A stretch of DNA of 64,000 nucleotides from contig NC_134963.1 in the NCBI RefSeq assembly GCF_965638725.1, positions 7,385,501 to 7,449,500 of the forward strand, read 5' to 3'. The translations under genes were made by a program, and so were the position numbers. The notes under the pieces were generated by a model. That model was given only the letters and a program-made list of their open reading frames with translations. It had not been told where the DNA came from and did no database searches. This DNA is from Aptenodytes patagonicus. Taxonomy: Eukaryota > Chordata > Aves > Sphenisciformes > Spheniscidae. Positions 36,001-46,000 of the stretch are shown one piece after another; positions within the stretch are counted from its first letter, which is position 1, and each line of letters opens with the position of its first letter.

Positions 36001-39000
36001 CAAAAGTTCTTCATTTCTTTGGGTACGAGCAGCCTGGCAGACTTCCTAAACTGGCAGTCTATGAATAGTTACAAGTGTTTTTGCACAGATCTGCAATAGG
36101 AACAATGTTCTCTGACACCCTCAATAGGTCAAACGATATGATGCACAGTAACAGTCATGCCAAACTGAGATGCCTTTCTCGGGTCACCTTTCTGATGCAA
36201 GTAAACTTTTTAAGTGTTTCTTAGCTGAGTTCCAAATAGAGTGTCCAAGGGAAACACTAGCTTCATCTACTACTTATTGAATGCACTGCATATTTATTGG
36301 GAACGTAGTCAAAGCTAGGCCTGATGGAAAACTGGTGGAAGTCACTAAAAAATTTTCCACTTACTGTCAGGGGAAGAAGAGGCTTGGACTGTAAGATTTT
36401 GCCTACTAGCCACAAAGAATAGCAGTTATTTTCACACTGCCTGGATACTGTAGTGTATATCCAATCACTTCCATGATGTAAAAGTTATTGCAATAATAGA
36501 GAGTTACATAGGCAAAGCAGTTAAGCCTTAACTGCTACTTGTAATAGGTTATACCTTTGCTATTGTTTGAATTTGTTCTTTTATTCTCCTCTAGGTACCC
36601 AAATCAAGTCAGATGGTAAGTATCGTTCTAACTTAGTTGGAACAGCTGGGGGCAAAATTCTTAGTTACAGTCAGTGAGTTTTTCACTGACTTCATCAGAA
36701 CAGGGACTTTATCCTTAATCTTTAAATTAAAAAAAATTCTATCAATCACTTGCTATCAGTAATGATACTTAGCAACTCCAAGATAATATGCTACCTGCAA
36801 ATATTTAAGCCTGATGCATTCCCCTCATACAAAACTCTCTCTTTTTTAAGTAACTCTAGTTACTTAAAAATAGAACCTTTTGTTGAACTTCAGCAATACA
36901 TGTAACCGCAGTTGTTCAGAGGATTATTGACTGCTGCCTCTGTGGAACGGAACCCAGAAGGGTCGCAAATATAATAAAACAGAAAAAGCCAAAAATACTA
37001 TTCAGAAATGACATGAATTTGTTTTTCAGGTTAATATTACTGTCCAGTCCATAGTTGTCCAGTCTCTGAATGGAATGCGGACTTTACTTAATGGTAGTGA
37101 TGTCCTCAGGCTCCCTATGATTTTGGATGAACTGTGCATAAATATAGTTCTTGGGGTAGGTATGACAGTTCTTTTCCTCCTCACGTTTGATGGAAAGCAT
37201 GTATGCATCAAATAATTTCTGATTCACAAAGATGTGAGAAAGGCCTTGCACAGTTTCCACATACTGTGACATCTCCAAAGCAAATGTGGCAGAAGAAACA
37301 CTGACTTTGGGATAAAAGAGAGTGTTTTGCCACAAAATAATAACTATATGCAACATAACACAGAGACAGGATGAAATCCTTTTCTATTATTACTGTGTGT
37401 ATATGACATAACAGACAGTAACATGAGTTTAGAATCTACATTGTGCTTGAGAGATGACGACTTCAGGCACAGTGGTGGCAGAAGCAGGAATAGACAGTGC
37501 AAATCATCTCATCTTTTCATCTTAAATAGATGAACATTGGGGTTATACTTAGCAGAGGTTTATCAAGAAGTCAGATTTTTAAGAGGCTCCAACCCTAGAT
37601 CCGTTTCCGACCATTGCTAATCAGTGGCTTGGTTTTGGTAACAATCATGTCCTTTATACGTAAATCTGCTGACATGGCTACTTTGTGAATGTCACATTTT
37701 TGCCTGTCAGATCAGACCACAGCTTTTTTCTTGCTCTTCTTGAAACTCTCTTCCTTTGCAGACAGGAAATGAGTGACAAACTAGAATAAATAGGCAGTGT
37801 TTCCAAGCCACGTGTCTTAATCTGTAGGAGAAAGCTAGATCAGCATCTGGAGAGAAAGTGTCTAATCAGTCCCTAAGTGTCAGTGCTTATAAAAGCATAT
37901 GCTACCTTGGATATAGAGGCAGGTCTTTGTGTTTTTAATGCACAATCATTGTAAAATGACTAGCCACTGTCATTGGCTAGTACTGAGCAGTACTTCAGTT
38001 CCTCCTGTTTTCTGGGCCCATCCTTACTACAGCTGAGGATATAGTATATCTCTGCCATGTAGCTGAGTGTTTCTTAAGCAAGGAAGAAAGAAAACAATAG
38101 AAGGAAGAAAGAAAACATAGTTCTAAATTCCATTTTTCTAGTTTCATGCTTTTATGTTTTTGTTCTAATTAATATCTAAAATGTTTAATTTTCAGGTGAG
38201 TTATCACATTACATACACAGACACAGGAGAAATAATAGAAGCAGCTGCTTCTTTTGTCTTGGGGGCAATTAGCAAAGAAGCACTTTCAATACAGCAGAGC
38301 TTTGAAATCAGCTTTACTCAGGTAACTTCTAGAGATGTTACGGATGACTTGTTGAAAGACATTTAATTACAAAACTTATTAAACTTGAATTGTTAGCAGC
38401 GAGGTAAAATGTAACTTGCTGTGGATACACAAATGAGGTGGCATTTCAGAACTGGGCAATAAAGGTCTGTTTTTCACATTTAGAAGAGTCATCTTGTGAC
38501 TCTGTATAACTGTATCCAGTGAAAGCAAAGCCTGCCCCAATGTTAGAGAACTGTTACAGTCTTACAGAGCAGTCTTACTACTGTCATTGTTCAAGGCAGT
38601 TAATAATCCTAAAATAAGTTAAATGTTTCTGTGTTTTCCAGCTATTTCAGTACAGGATAAGAACTAATACTGTACATTTGCATTGCAGGTAAATACAAAG
38701 CCAGTTCCACTCAGTGGTAATCCTGGTTATGTTGTTGGACTGCCTGTAAGAGCAGGCTTCCGGCCACAAGGATATCCTTTCCCTGTTGAAATTTTGTTTG
38801 CAGCACTTGTTCTGGTCCGTCTTCACAAATGCTTTCTAGCATGGACATCTATAAAATGTATCTGTTCTTTAAGAAAAGTAAAAGTGTGCTTTTTTGGCTA
38901 TGTTTTAGAAGTAGCGAGTGACTCAATCCTGACTGCAATCTCCTGGGACTTTTTAGTGAGGTAGATTTAGACCTTCATTGTACAGTCTAGCGCTTCTTCA

Positions 39001-41386
39001 CAGTGTAAGAGGAGTCTTGAGCTGTTATAGCATTTTCAGATGTATTTTAAGGATATGATTAAAGATTCTTTCTTCATGATATACATCAAGTATTGAATTT
39101 CCCTTTAACCGTGTGTTACATCTGGCATCATTCAGAATACTAACAAATACAGTCAACTTACCCTTCTGCAAAGTACATCCAACCAGGACTGTCTGGCAGC
39201 ACAGGGAGCCAGAACCCCAATATTATTTGGTTATAACATGATATCGGGCTGTAAGTTAAGGTAAGAGAACATTTCTTTTTTTTTTTTTTTTTTGATTTAG
39301 TGCTTTTAACCCTCTGACAACCCTTTCCATTAGGATCTGTTCGGGTCCTGGGACATTTATACTGCTGTAGGAGTATTTAATTATATAAAAAAGTAATTTA
39401 ATTAACAACAGTCTTTCTCTTGAAAAGATTGTGTACATTAGCAACTGTAGCCAGAAGGCTTGAACAGTGCATGAGAGCAAGGAGAAATTATTACTGTGCC
39501 AAACAAATGGATTTTGCTTTAACTCATCTTTTTTTTTTTTCCTGGAAGAATTACTGCAGCTATGAAATGCCAGCCTTTGACTCAGACCCTCCTAGATTTA
39601 CTGAAGGGACAAAGCTTTCCTGAATACGTGGCCTCATTTGGAAATTCTCAAGCCCAGGATGTGCTCGACTGGGTGCCGATAACTCACCTCCACACCTCAG
39701 AACAGGTGAAAGTTACACCACTACCACCACCCCCTTCATTCTTACTGTCCTCTCTCCCAAGATCTGTACCTGTACTGCAGCATCAGCTTAGGTTTCTCAG
39801 ACCTATGGGGAAAAAGATGCAGAAACAAACTGCAGGAAGGTCCTCCTGGAATATTCACAAATGAGGAGTTTTACTCTTGCTGTAGAAGACAGGGTTTACT
39901 TTTAATCAAGCTGGTATCTGGGCACCTCAGTTACGGATCAGGACAACATGTTATGTACAAAATGAGTTCTAGCTGCAGTTTAGAGTCTGGTCTTCAGAGG
40001 GAGTGAAGCACAAGAGGTAAGGTTGAAAAGAGTGAAGTAACAGAATCGGTGTTTCTCCTTGGTGCTCTTATGCCACGTTAGAGTAAGATAGCAAGAATCC
40101 TTTAAAGCACAGAAACAGTATAGTTGAGTGACCCAAACACTACATTTATTCTTAACATCTTCTGTACTAGCTCTTTTCCTCCCGATGCAGCGCGGTCCCT
40201 GCTAGTGGTGGTAGGCAGTGCTGTTTGGCACGTGCTGAATGACACCACCCCCTCAATGACAGCTTGTATATAGGTTTCTTGCATGCTTTTGCAACTAAAC
40301 AGTGAATGATTTCTGTAACCAGAAACTTGGTTCAAGTTTCAAGAAGAAATACCTAAAAATATTTAAGATCGTAGGCTTCAAAATTCTGCCCTGGCAGAGT
40401 TAAGGATTTTCTACTGTCCCAGCGGTATTACTGAAATTAAGTCTTCCTACTAAAAAGAGCCAGCTTAGCACTATCACTAAGATCCAAAGTCCTGCCCTAC
40501 TCAGGTAGAACAGTCCTGCCTGAAGTGCAGTTACAGAGTCGGTTTGTCACCTATGGAGAAACTGCAGGGACACCCCTGAGCCAAGGCTGCAAGCACCTGC
40601 GCTGCCTGCACAGGCAGCAGTCCAGGGCACAGGCATGGCATAGTTGCTCTGGTAACTCCCGGAGCAAGCTTTCTGGGGGCATTCTGCCAGTTTAATAAGA
40701 TGAATAATTAATGTGGTTGCTTCTGTACAAGTCAGACAATGAGAGAATTTATAACACTTTTCAGAGCTCATGCCAAATACCAGTATCACTTGAAATAGAG
40801 GTGAAGTGGACTAAATACGGATCCCTAGTCAATCCACAAGCCAGAATAGTGAACGTTACAGCAACGATCACTACCACCACATTGAAGCAGGTACGTAATT
40901 AAATTACAGGATTTAAGATAAAAAGAATGGCTCGTTTTGCTTCGGTATCAGCTGTGCGACAGTGACCCAGTTAATCTCTTTATCTAAAGGTAACGCTTCA
41001 TATTAGAATGTGTTGCACCCAACAGTTTCTGTTCCAACTCAAACACAACTGTGGGCTGCTTGCCAAAACACGCTTCAGTAAAAATCTATACATCATTCAT
41101 GAAAAGAAACAGGGAACTGTATGTGGAAAAAAAAAAACCCAACCCTTATTGCAAATAACAGCTGAAAATATAACCCAGTCCAAGCAAAGTAGTCATACAA
41201 AGAGAAGACCGAAGCTAATGACCATTTGTATTTTCATTGCAGCTTCCCCCAGGAAGGGAAAGGACTATTCCTATAACAAGTTCTGTTGTTTTCACTGATA
41301 TTTCTTCACCTGCAGAGCCAGGCTATAAAGCTTGGCCCACCATTAATGCCAAGTTACCCTTTGATTTTTTCTTTCCGTTTGTCTAA
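26877..41386 (+). CDS. TCTN1: TCTN1, tectonic-1, ciliary transition-zone protein (complete)
   Basis: Fourteen coding exons join in frame to 569 codons plus TAA (human about 587 aa): 26877-27045, 28791-28911, 30991-31121, 31879-32045, 32456-32543, 33426-33535, 36595-36615, 37030-37155, 38196-38321, 38689-38771, 39120-39260, 39549-39705, 40765-40890 and 41243-41386. Known role: a secreted or lumenal tectonic-family protein of the MKS/tectonic complex at the ciliary transition zone, needed for Hedgehog signalling. Seen here: an N-terminal signal peptide ([20 protein letters not shown]), a cysteine-rich CVCD...NCCCDPDC block, [59 protein letters not shown], and the C-terminus [10 protein letters not shown] without a membrane anchor. 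The start was chosen at gccgccATGg, an ideal Kozak context. Intron 10 is of AT-AC type; all others are GT-AG. Confidence 0.96.
27046..28790 (+). other. TCTN1 intron 1
   Basis: The first 200 bases are still CpG-island; the rest is AT-rich. The open frames at the island end are by-products of composition. Confidence 0.85.
28791..28911 (+). CDS. TCTN1: TCTN1 exon 2, cysteine-rich
   Basis: Begins [14 protein letters not shown] and continues [14 protein letters not shown]. This dense cysteine motif is characteristic of tectonic proteins. The acceptor is CCTCCAG and the donor GTAAGT. Confidence 0.96.
28912..30990 (+). other. TCTN1 intron 2
   Basis: Unique AT-rich sequence with a C run near 30474-30486. 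An open frame of 152 codons around 30376-30834 has no recognisable domain and is judged chance. Confidence 0.8.
30991..31121 (+). CDS. TCTN1: TCTN1 exon 3
   Basis: Encodes [16 protein letters not shown] and [15 protein letters not shown]. The donor is GTAAGT. It ends in phase 1, and the split codon becomes Tyr in the next exon. Confidence 0.95.
31714..31757. repeat. Tandem pair of CTTTTC...GAAAAG hairpin sequences
   Basis: Copy 1 (31714-31734) and copy 2 (31739-31757) both read AGCTTTTCT(CT)TAAAGAAAAG and differ by 2 bp. In copy 2, 31741-31757 is a perfect 17-base palindrome about a central A. Confidence 0.8.
31879..32045 (+). CDS. TCTN1: TCTN1 exon 4
   Basis: Encodes residues 141-196, a Ser/Phe-rich variable segment including [12 protein letters not shown] and ending SYE. 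The acceptor is TTGACAG and the donor GTAAAT. Confidence 0.9.
32456..32543 (+). CDS. TCTN1: TCTN1 exon 5
   Basis: Encodes [17 protein letters not shown] and ends SDANPA plus one base. Acceptor GGCAG, donor GTTATA (weak). Confidence 0.92.
33426..33535 (+). CDS. TCTN1: TCTN1 exon 6
   Basis: Encodes [19 protein letters not shown] and ends FYINSSILA. Donor GTAAGT. Ends in phase 0. Confidence 0.94.
33536..36594 (+). other. TCTN1 intron 6 (3.1 kb)
   Basis: The longest TCTN1 intron. The part at 34780-35440 is more GC-rich and has open frames up to 161 codons on the minus strand, without any domain I recognise and without splice or start support. Confidence 0.8.
36595..36615 (+). CDS. TCTN1: TCTN1 exon 7, 21-nt microexon
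   Basis: Seven codons (VPKSSQM), flanked by a pyrimidine-rich acceptor (TTATTCTCCTCTAG) and a perfect GTAAGT donor. Both neighbours are in phase 0, so it can be included or skipped without changing frame. The human protein, as I recall it, has a matching seven residues (VPDSRKK) at this place, which argues that it is constitutive. Confidence 0.85.
37030..37155 (+). CDS. TCTN1: TCTN1 exon 8
   Basis: Encodes [15 protein letters not shown] and ends LCINIVLG. Acceptor TTTTTCAG, donor GTAGGT. 42 codons, phase 0. Confidence 0.94.
38080..38120. repeat. Purine-rich tandem duplication, 2 copies
   Basis: Copies of 21 and 20 bp (AAGGAAGAAAGAAAAC...TAG) lie about 75 bp upstream of TCTN1 exon 9. Confidence 0.8.
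38196..38321 (+). CDS. TCTN1: TCTN1 exon 9
   Basis: Encodes [25 protein letters not shown] and [10 protein letters not shown]. Phase 0 at both ends. A two-copy AAGGAAGAAAGAAAAC repeat lies about 75 bp upstream. Confidence 0.96.
38689..38771 (+). CDS. TCTN1: TCTN1 exon 10, upstream of the AT-AC intron
   Basis: Encodes [19 protein letters not shown] and AGFRPQ, ending with GG of a Gly codon. The exon is followed directly by ATATCCTTT, the U12-type 5' splice site, with no GT at this position. A possible U2 donor (GTAAGA) at 38746 inside the exon would break the frame. Confidence 0.94.
38772..39119 (+). other. TCTN1 intron 10, U12-type AT-AC minor-spliceosome intron
   Basis: The 348-nt intron begins ATATCCTTT and ends TTAC. 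A near-consensus U12 branch site (CCCTTTAAC, 39101-39109) lies about 11 nt before the AC. Only this pair of boundaries joins ...AGFRPQ to [15 protein letters not shown] in frame, as in the human protein. Confidence 0.93.
39120..39260 (+). CDS. TCTN1: TCTN1 exon 11, downstream of the AT-AC intron
   Basis: Encodes [20 protein letters not shown], then [16 protein letters not shown] and SGCKLR. Donor GTAAGAG. Confidence 0.95.
39549..39705 (+). CDS. TCTN1: TCTN1 exon 12
   Basis: Encodes [18 protein letters not shown] and [19 protein letters not shown]. The acceptor is a long T run followed by CCTGGAAG; the donor is GTGAAA. Confidence 0.93.
40765..40890 (+). CDS. TCTN1: TCTN1 exon 13
   Basis: Encodes [19 protein letters not shown] and [12 protein letters not shown]. 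Acceptor TTTTCAG, donor GTACGT. Phase 0 at both ends. Confidence 0.96.
41243..41386 (+). CDS. TCTN1: TCTN1 exon 14 with stop codon
   Basis: Encodes [19 protein letters not shown] and ends [12 protein letters not shown]-stop (TAA 41384-41386), matching the usual tectonic-1 C-terminus. One base after the stop is a perfect GTAAGT donor (41388), so a spliced 3' UTR is possible. Confidence 0.95.
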   Translation, partial: LPPGRERTIPITSSVVFTDISSPAEPGYKAWPTINAKLPFDFFFPFV

Positions 41387-42790
41387 GGTAAGTATGCATT
41401 AAAAAGAAAAAAGCCATTATTTCTGCTTTTTCTGATTTTTAGTCCACTTCCTAAAGAAGCGAGGTTTATCCAGTCACTGTGGTGGGCCATCAGTTTCTTC
41501 TAAATTGTAGATACACTGAGTTAAAATTGGCCAAGAGAGAAAGGGTGAGCCCTTGTGAGGGTGCTCAGAAGCTTTAGGGCAGAAAAAAACCCACATCAGT
41601 GGAGAGTTCCCAGTTATACCTCTGCCGAGAGGGAAAAAGGTTGCACTATGAACTTGATGGTGGCCCTGGCTGGCCAGTCAGCACATGCACGGTCACCAGC
41701 CTTCCAGTGCATCGGATGCTCTGGAGTAGCACTAGTCCGAGCTGCCTGCCTAGCAGTGTGGAGGCAGGAGGGGAAGGGAAGAGCACAGGGACACAGTACA
41801 GCACCGTAGGAAACTAGGCTTCTTTACTCTGTGAACAGCAGAGCTAAATTGTTAATTAAAGTAATTGTGCTATTAGATAAGGCCTCTACTTTATCTATTT
41901 TCATAGATGAATAAGCCATATATTTCTAGCTATTTTTCCCAAACCACTAATTAATTACCTTTCTTGAAAAATCCGAACAGTTAAGCGATGCTTTCAGAAA
42001 AGCTCAATGACCCTTCCAGCTGACTCTGGCTGAAATCAGTTGGAGACGCCTGCTACAGTCAACGCCTTCCAAAATTCCCACTTACTGAATCTTACTCTTC
42101 AACTATAAAACAGTCTCACCGCAGGGACCTTCTAATACCTGAAAAAGTTCACATTTTGTTCAAACACCAGCCTGGTCCTTTAGAATATGCTTTCTAATAG
42201 CTTTTCTGGAGTCTAACTGTTCCCAGCAGTCCACTCACCTACATCTGTTCGTACATATTCTAATTCTTTTAATGTGTTGATTTATGAGCTGTGGAAGCAG
42301 AAGGAACTTTGTAGCCCAGTGGGCCGCAAACGAACACTTAAAATGGAAGAAGAGATGACAGAACTTGGTATCAGAACTCAAATCCGCTGCTGAGAAGAAG
42401 GCATTGTTTGACGTAAGATGGCACATGTTTGCCTCTATTTTGGTGCCGATTTGATTGTCAACTAAAGGAGTGGTATGTTGGTATTTTTGAAGTGAACATT
42501 ATGTAAATAACGAAGTGGCACAAGCAGCAACAGAAATGAGGAAACTACCAACAATATGAAAAGAATGGTTGGCAAAGAAGAGATGTACTAATGATGAACA
42601 GTCGCTTGTAGAGAAGAAACGACCTTTTCAGCCTGGGTTCTTATCGTTTGTACTGCAAGGTTCTACAAGATGTTGCAAAAAAAGAACGTTATCACAGAAA
42701 GATGAAATTATTTAAAATAAGGGGTACTTTCGTGGATGTATAGCTTGTAAAGATGTGTCTTTATTAAATTATTTTGCAGTTTTGACTTTA
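41387..42790 (+). other. TCTN1 3' UTR or downstream sequence
   Basis: About 1.4 kb from the stop codon to the last likely plus-strand poly(A) signal. ATTAAA occurs at 41855-41860 and 42763-42768. With a donor at 41388, part of this may be spliced out. The end is inferred. Confidence 0.5.
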
Positions 42791-43029
42791 CAACTGTACA
42801 AGAAAGGTCTTATGAAATCACTGTTTACAGGGAGTACGCGTGATTAATTTTCCAGCAAAACTCCTTCTGCAATCCCAAGATCTAATCAAAGTGTTGTCAA
42901 ATAGAAAATGTTTATAGACAACACTATACAAGAGAAAGCAAAGAGACAGGAAAACCTTTCAGGTCAAACTGTTAGATTTCAACACTGCACTCTCCAGGGC
43001 AGACTTCCCCACCTCGGAAAACTGGCCTC
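42745..43029 (-). other. HVCN1 3' UTR (inferred)
   Basis: Sequence between the stop codon and the minus-strand AATAAA at 42765-42760. Its length is inferred from the signal only. Confidence 0.5.
42760..42768. terminator. Overlapping poly(A) signals for TCTN1 (+) and HVCN1 (-)
   Basis: TTTATTAAA contains ATTAAA on the plus strand (42763-42768) and AATAAA on the minus strand (42765-42760). The convergent genes therefore could end within a few tens of bases of each other. HVCN1 would have a 3' UTR of about 280 nt. Confidence 0.55.
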
Positions 43030-43095
43030 CTATTTTTGCTCGCTGATGAGTCCATGCTGTTTTAATATCTTGTTAAGCCTCTCAATTTCTTGCTC
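43030..43095 (-). CDS. HVCN1: HVCN1 last coding exon with stop
   Basis: Encodes [21 protein letters not shown] and TAG (43032-43030), the end of the coiled coil. The acceptor is CTCCGACAG. Confidence 0.95.
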   Translation of the reverse strand, partial: EQEIERLNKILKQHGLISEQK

Positions 43096-46000
43096 CTGTC
43101 GGAGACGAAAGTCAAATCATTAATACAGCTCTTACATTTCAGCAGTGGGAAGGTCTGTGGGAACCTGGGAAACTATTTTAAGGTATCTCTCTGCAGTAAA
43201 ACAGGACAACCTGGCTAAAGTAAGTAGGACAGAGGTAGCTGTCATTCCTTTGCCACAGAAGCAGCAAAGGGAAGCACGGGCAGGACAGGCGAGGCTGTGG
43301 TTCTTCAGCCCAGCTTACCCCACAACTTTCTGATGAAGAAACCAAGCTGACAGTGACAACCTTGCAAAAGGATCGCAAGCCAGCTTGTCCTGGGGAGCAG
43401 CCAGCGGGTAAACCTTATTTAAATTAGAAGTGTTTTCTTACCTTCTCTACACAGCTGTGTTCCAGTTGTTCAACCTTTGTTGCAAGTTTCAGGTTTGCTT
43501 GCTTTAGCTTGGACGCTTGTTGTTCAGAGCGGGTCTTTACCGATAAAATTATTCCTGTGAAACAATTCACAGTGGATTCGTTTTACAATGTAAAACAGCC
43601 ACTAGCAGGAGGTTAACAGTACGCAGGGTCTGTACTCAAGGAGTTAAACGTGTTCCTCTCGAGCTCTGGTTCTGTCATCTTCAAACCGCCCTTCCCAAGT
43701 GCTTTTTGTAATGAGGTGGGTTTTAAATTGGCCACCCCAGGGATTCAGATACCAATACTCTGCTGGGAAGAGGCAGTCTGGCCTCCGAGCTGAATTAATC
43801 AGTCAGACTGTCATTCAAATCCTGAATTTGAATTCACTCCCTCGGCAGAGCCTGGGGGGAATGTAACTGGCAGCTTTGTTGCAAGGAGAGGCTGCGTTTC
43901 GGCTGGTTTGGGGAGTAGTCGGGAGCCTCGCTCTAACAGCAGTGCACAGCACAGCCTGGGGCACAAGGCTCGTCCACCCCCGGGGCCGATCGCTCCTGCC
44001 TGGTGTAACAGGACATGGCACATCATCAGGTCCTTAAGGTTTTGGCTTTACCTGGTGCAGCTGCAGTAAGGGCACACAGTTTCTCATTGCAGCAGAGGTG
44101 TCGCTTCTCTACTGAAATATTGTTAGGTTATTACGTGTGAACTCAGCCCCCACAGCAAAGGCATTTTCTTCCCACCCTTTTCTGAGGGGGGGGAAAAAAT
44201 AAATAGCTTGATAAAAGCATCAAGAACATCACGTTCTTCCTACCCGACAGAGCTCTCCTCCGGCTGTTGACAGAACAACGTGCACGAAGGCAGGCACCGA
44301 TGCGTGCCTGTGTTTCTAGTGCTACAGGCAGCAGGCTTGGGGTTTGGGGGTTCATTTCTCTGAAGACAAAGCAGCGATGCTGCTTATTTGCATTGATAAC
44401 ATCAAACAGTCCCCACCTGCCTGTAACCCCGTCCCTATCAATCAACAGTGACTGAAGGCAGCGAACCGTGCCTAGGCTTAGACACACAACACCCGAAGCT
44501 TGGGGCAGATTCTGTTTATCCCCTCTGTTGCTCCAAGCAGGTGGGCATGGCGAGAAACCTGGGAGGGAAACCAGAAGCACCCAAGGATAAGGAGATTTAC
44601 TTGTAAATGCAACACTGCTTTTCTGCTGTAAAACGGCACGTTAAGAGACACCGAGGTTCCTGTGGCTCACACAGCTGCACACGAATCCGGTTTCTCTCTG
44701 ACTTTCACTCCGAACTAAAAAGAACCACAAGCTGCTCTCACATCTTCCCTTTTCCCGGCCACTGCCACCGATCGGGCACGTTCTCCCCATGAAAATGGCA
44801 GCTGGGGGCTGCAGGTGATGGACACGGCCCCAGCCATCCTTTCCTTTTATTCCAACTAACAAGACTTAGAGCTGCATCAAGTACAGAGCGCTCACCAGAA
44901 GTGCACTCGTAGGCACAGGACAGCACTTGGACCGAGGTTTCATGCTGGAATTAGGGATATTCTCATTGCCACATTTTTTTTTAATCCCCAGATTCCTTCC
45001 CCGAGAAGGAAGAAAATGTTTCCAGCTACACTTGCTTCAGAAGTGTCTGAGTTTACATCTATTTGCCACAACTTACAGTTACAACAGCAGAGTCAGTAAA
45101 GTCTGATTTGGGGACATTTTATATTCCTCTTTTTATGGTAAACCCTTTGAATCCAGGCAAGAAAGATCCAGAGTGAGATCAAGATGTTCCCTGCAGCATC
45201 CCTGGAGGGGATGACGGAGTCACAGCAGAACATCAGAGCAGTAAAACCTACTCTGCTATAGAAGTCGATTCAGGAAGGCAGGGTTTTACCCTGCTCCCCT
45301 GTTAAAACATTGCCAAAAGGATCCTACAACGCAAACTTAAGACGCGAGCCATCCCCCTCCAGGAGGGAGGGATGCAAGAACAGATTACGGGTTGTTTTTA
45401 GGGGAACGTGCCTGATGCTGCTGTGCTAGAGCTGGGCATCTCCGCTAGCCCAGGCCAGCTGCTGTGCCCCCATCACTGAGGCATTGCACCAACACAAGCA
45501 GCAGATTATTGCTGCTCCAAAGAATCATAGAATGGTTTGGGTTGGAAGCGACCTTAAAGATGATCTAGTTCCAACCCCCCTGCCATGGGCAGGGACACCT
45601 TCCACTAGACCAGGTTGCTCAAAGCCCCGTCCAGCCTGGCCTTGAATACTTCCAGGGATGGGGCATCCACAACTTCTCCGGCCAACTTGTTCCAGTGCCT
45701 CACCACCCTCATAGTGAAGAATTTCCTCCTTATACCTAATCTCAATCTACCCTCTTTCAGTTTAAAGCCATTACCCCTTGTCCTATCACTACATGCCCTT
45801 GGAAAAAGTCCCTCTCCAGCCTTTTTGTAGGTCCCCTTCAGGTACTGGAAGGCTGCTGTAAGGTCTCCCCAGAGCCTTCTCTTCTCCAGGCTGAACAACC
45901 CCAACTCTCTCAGCCTGTCTTCATAGGAGAGGTGCTCCAGCCCTCTAATCGTCTTCGTGGCCCTCCTCTGGACTCACTCCAACAGGTCCATGTCCTTCTT

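Larger units (their letters stand above)
36616..38195 (+). other. TCTN1 introns 7 and 8
   Basis: Introns 36616-37029 and 37156-38195. Intron 8 contains a two-copy AAGGAAGAAAGAAAAC(A)ATAG tandem at 38080-38120. Nothing else is recognised. Confidence 0.8.
39261..41242 (+). other. TCTN1 introns 11, 12 and 13
   Basis: Introns 39261-39548, 39706-40764 and 40891-41242. T runs occur near 39277-39293 and before exon 12. No repeats of note and no other gene. Confidence 0.8.

Noticed and set aside
38181-38366. Reading TCTN1 exon 9 as an independent small gene starting at an upstream ATG
   Set aside because: The upstream ATG is in the intron before the TTTTCAG acceptor. The conserved part is 38196-38321 only and continues into exon 10.
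41555-41817. Short open frames in the TCTN1 3' region
   Set aside because: They follow the TCTN1 stop and carry no domain; most likely untranslated.
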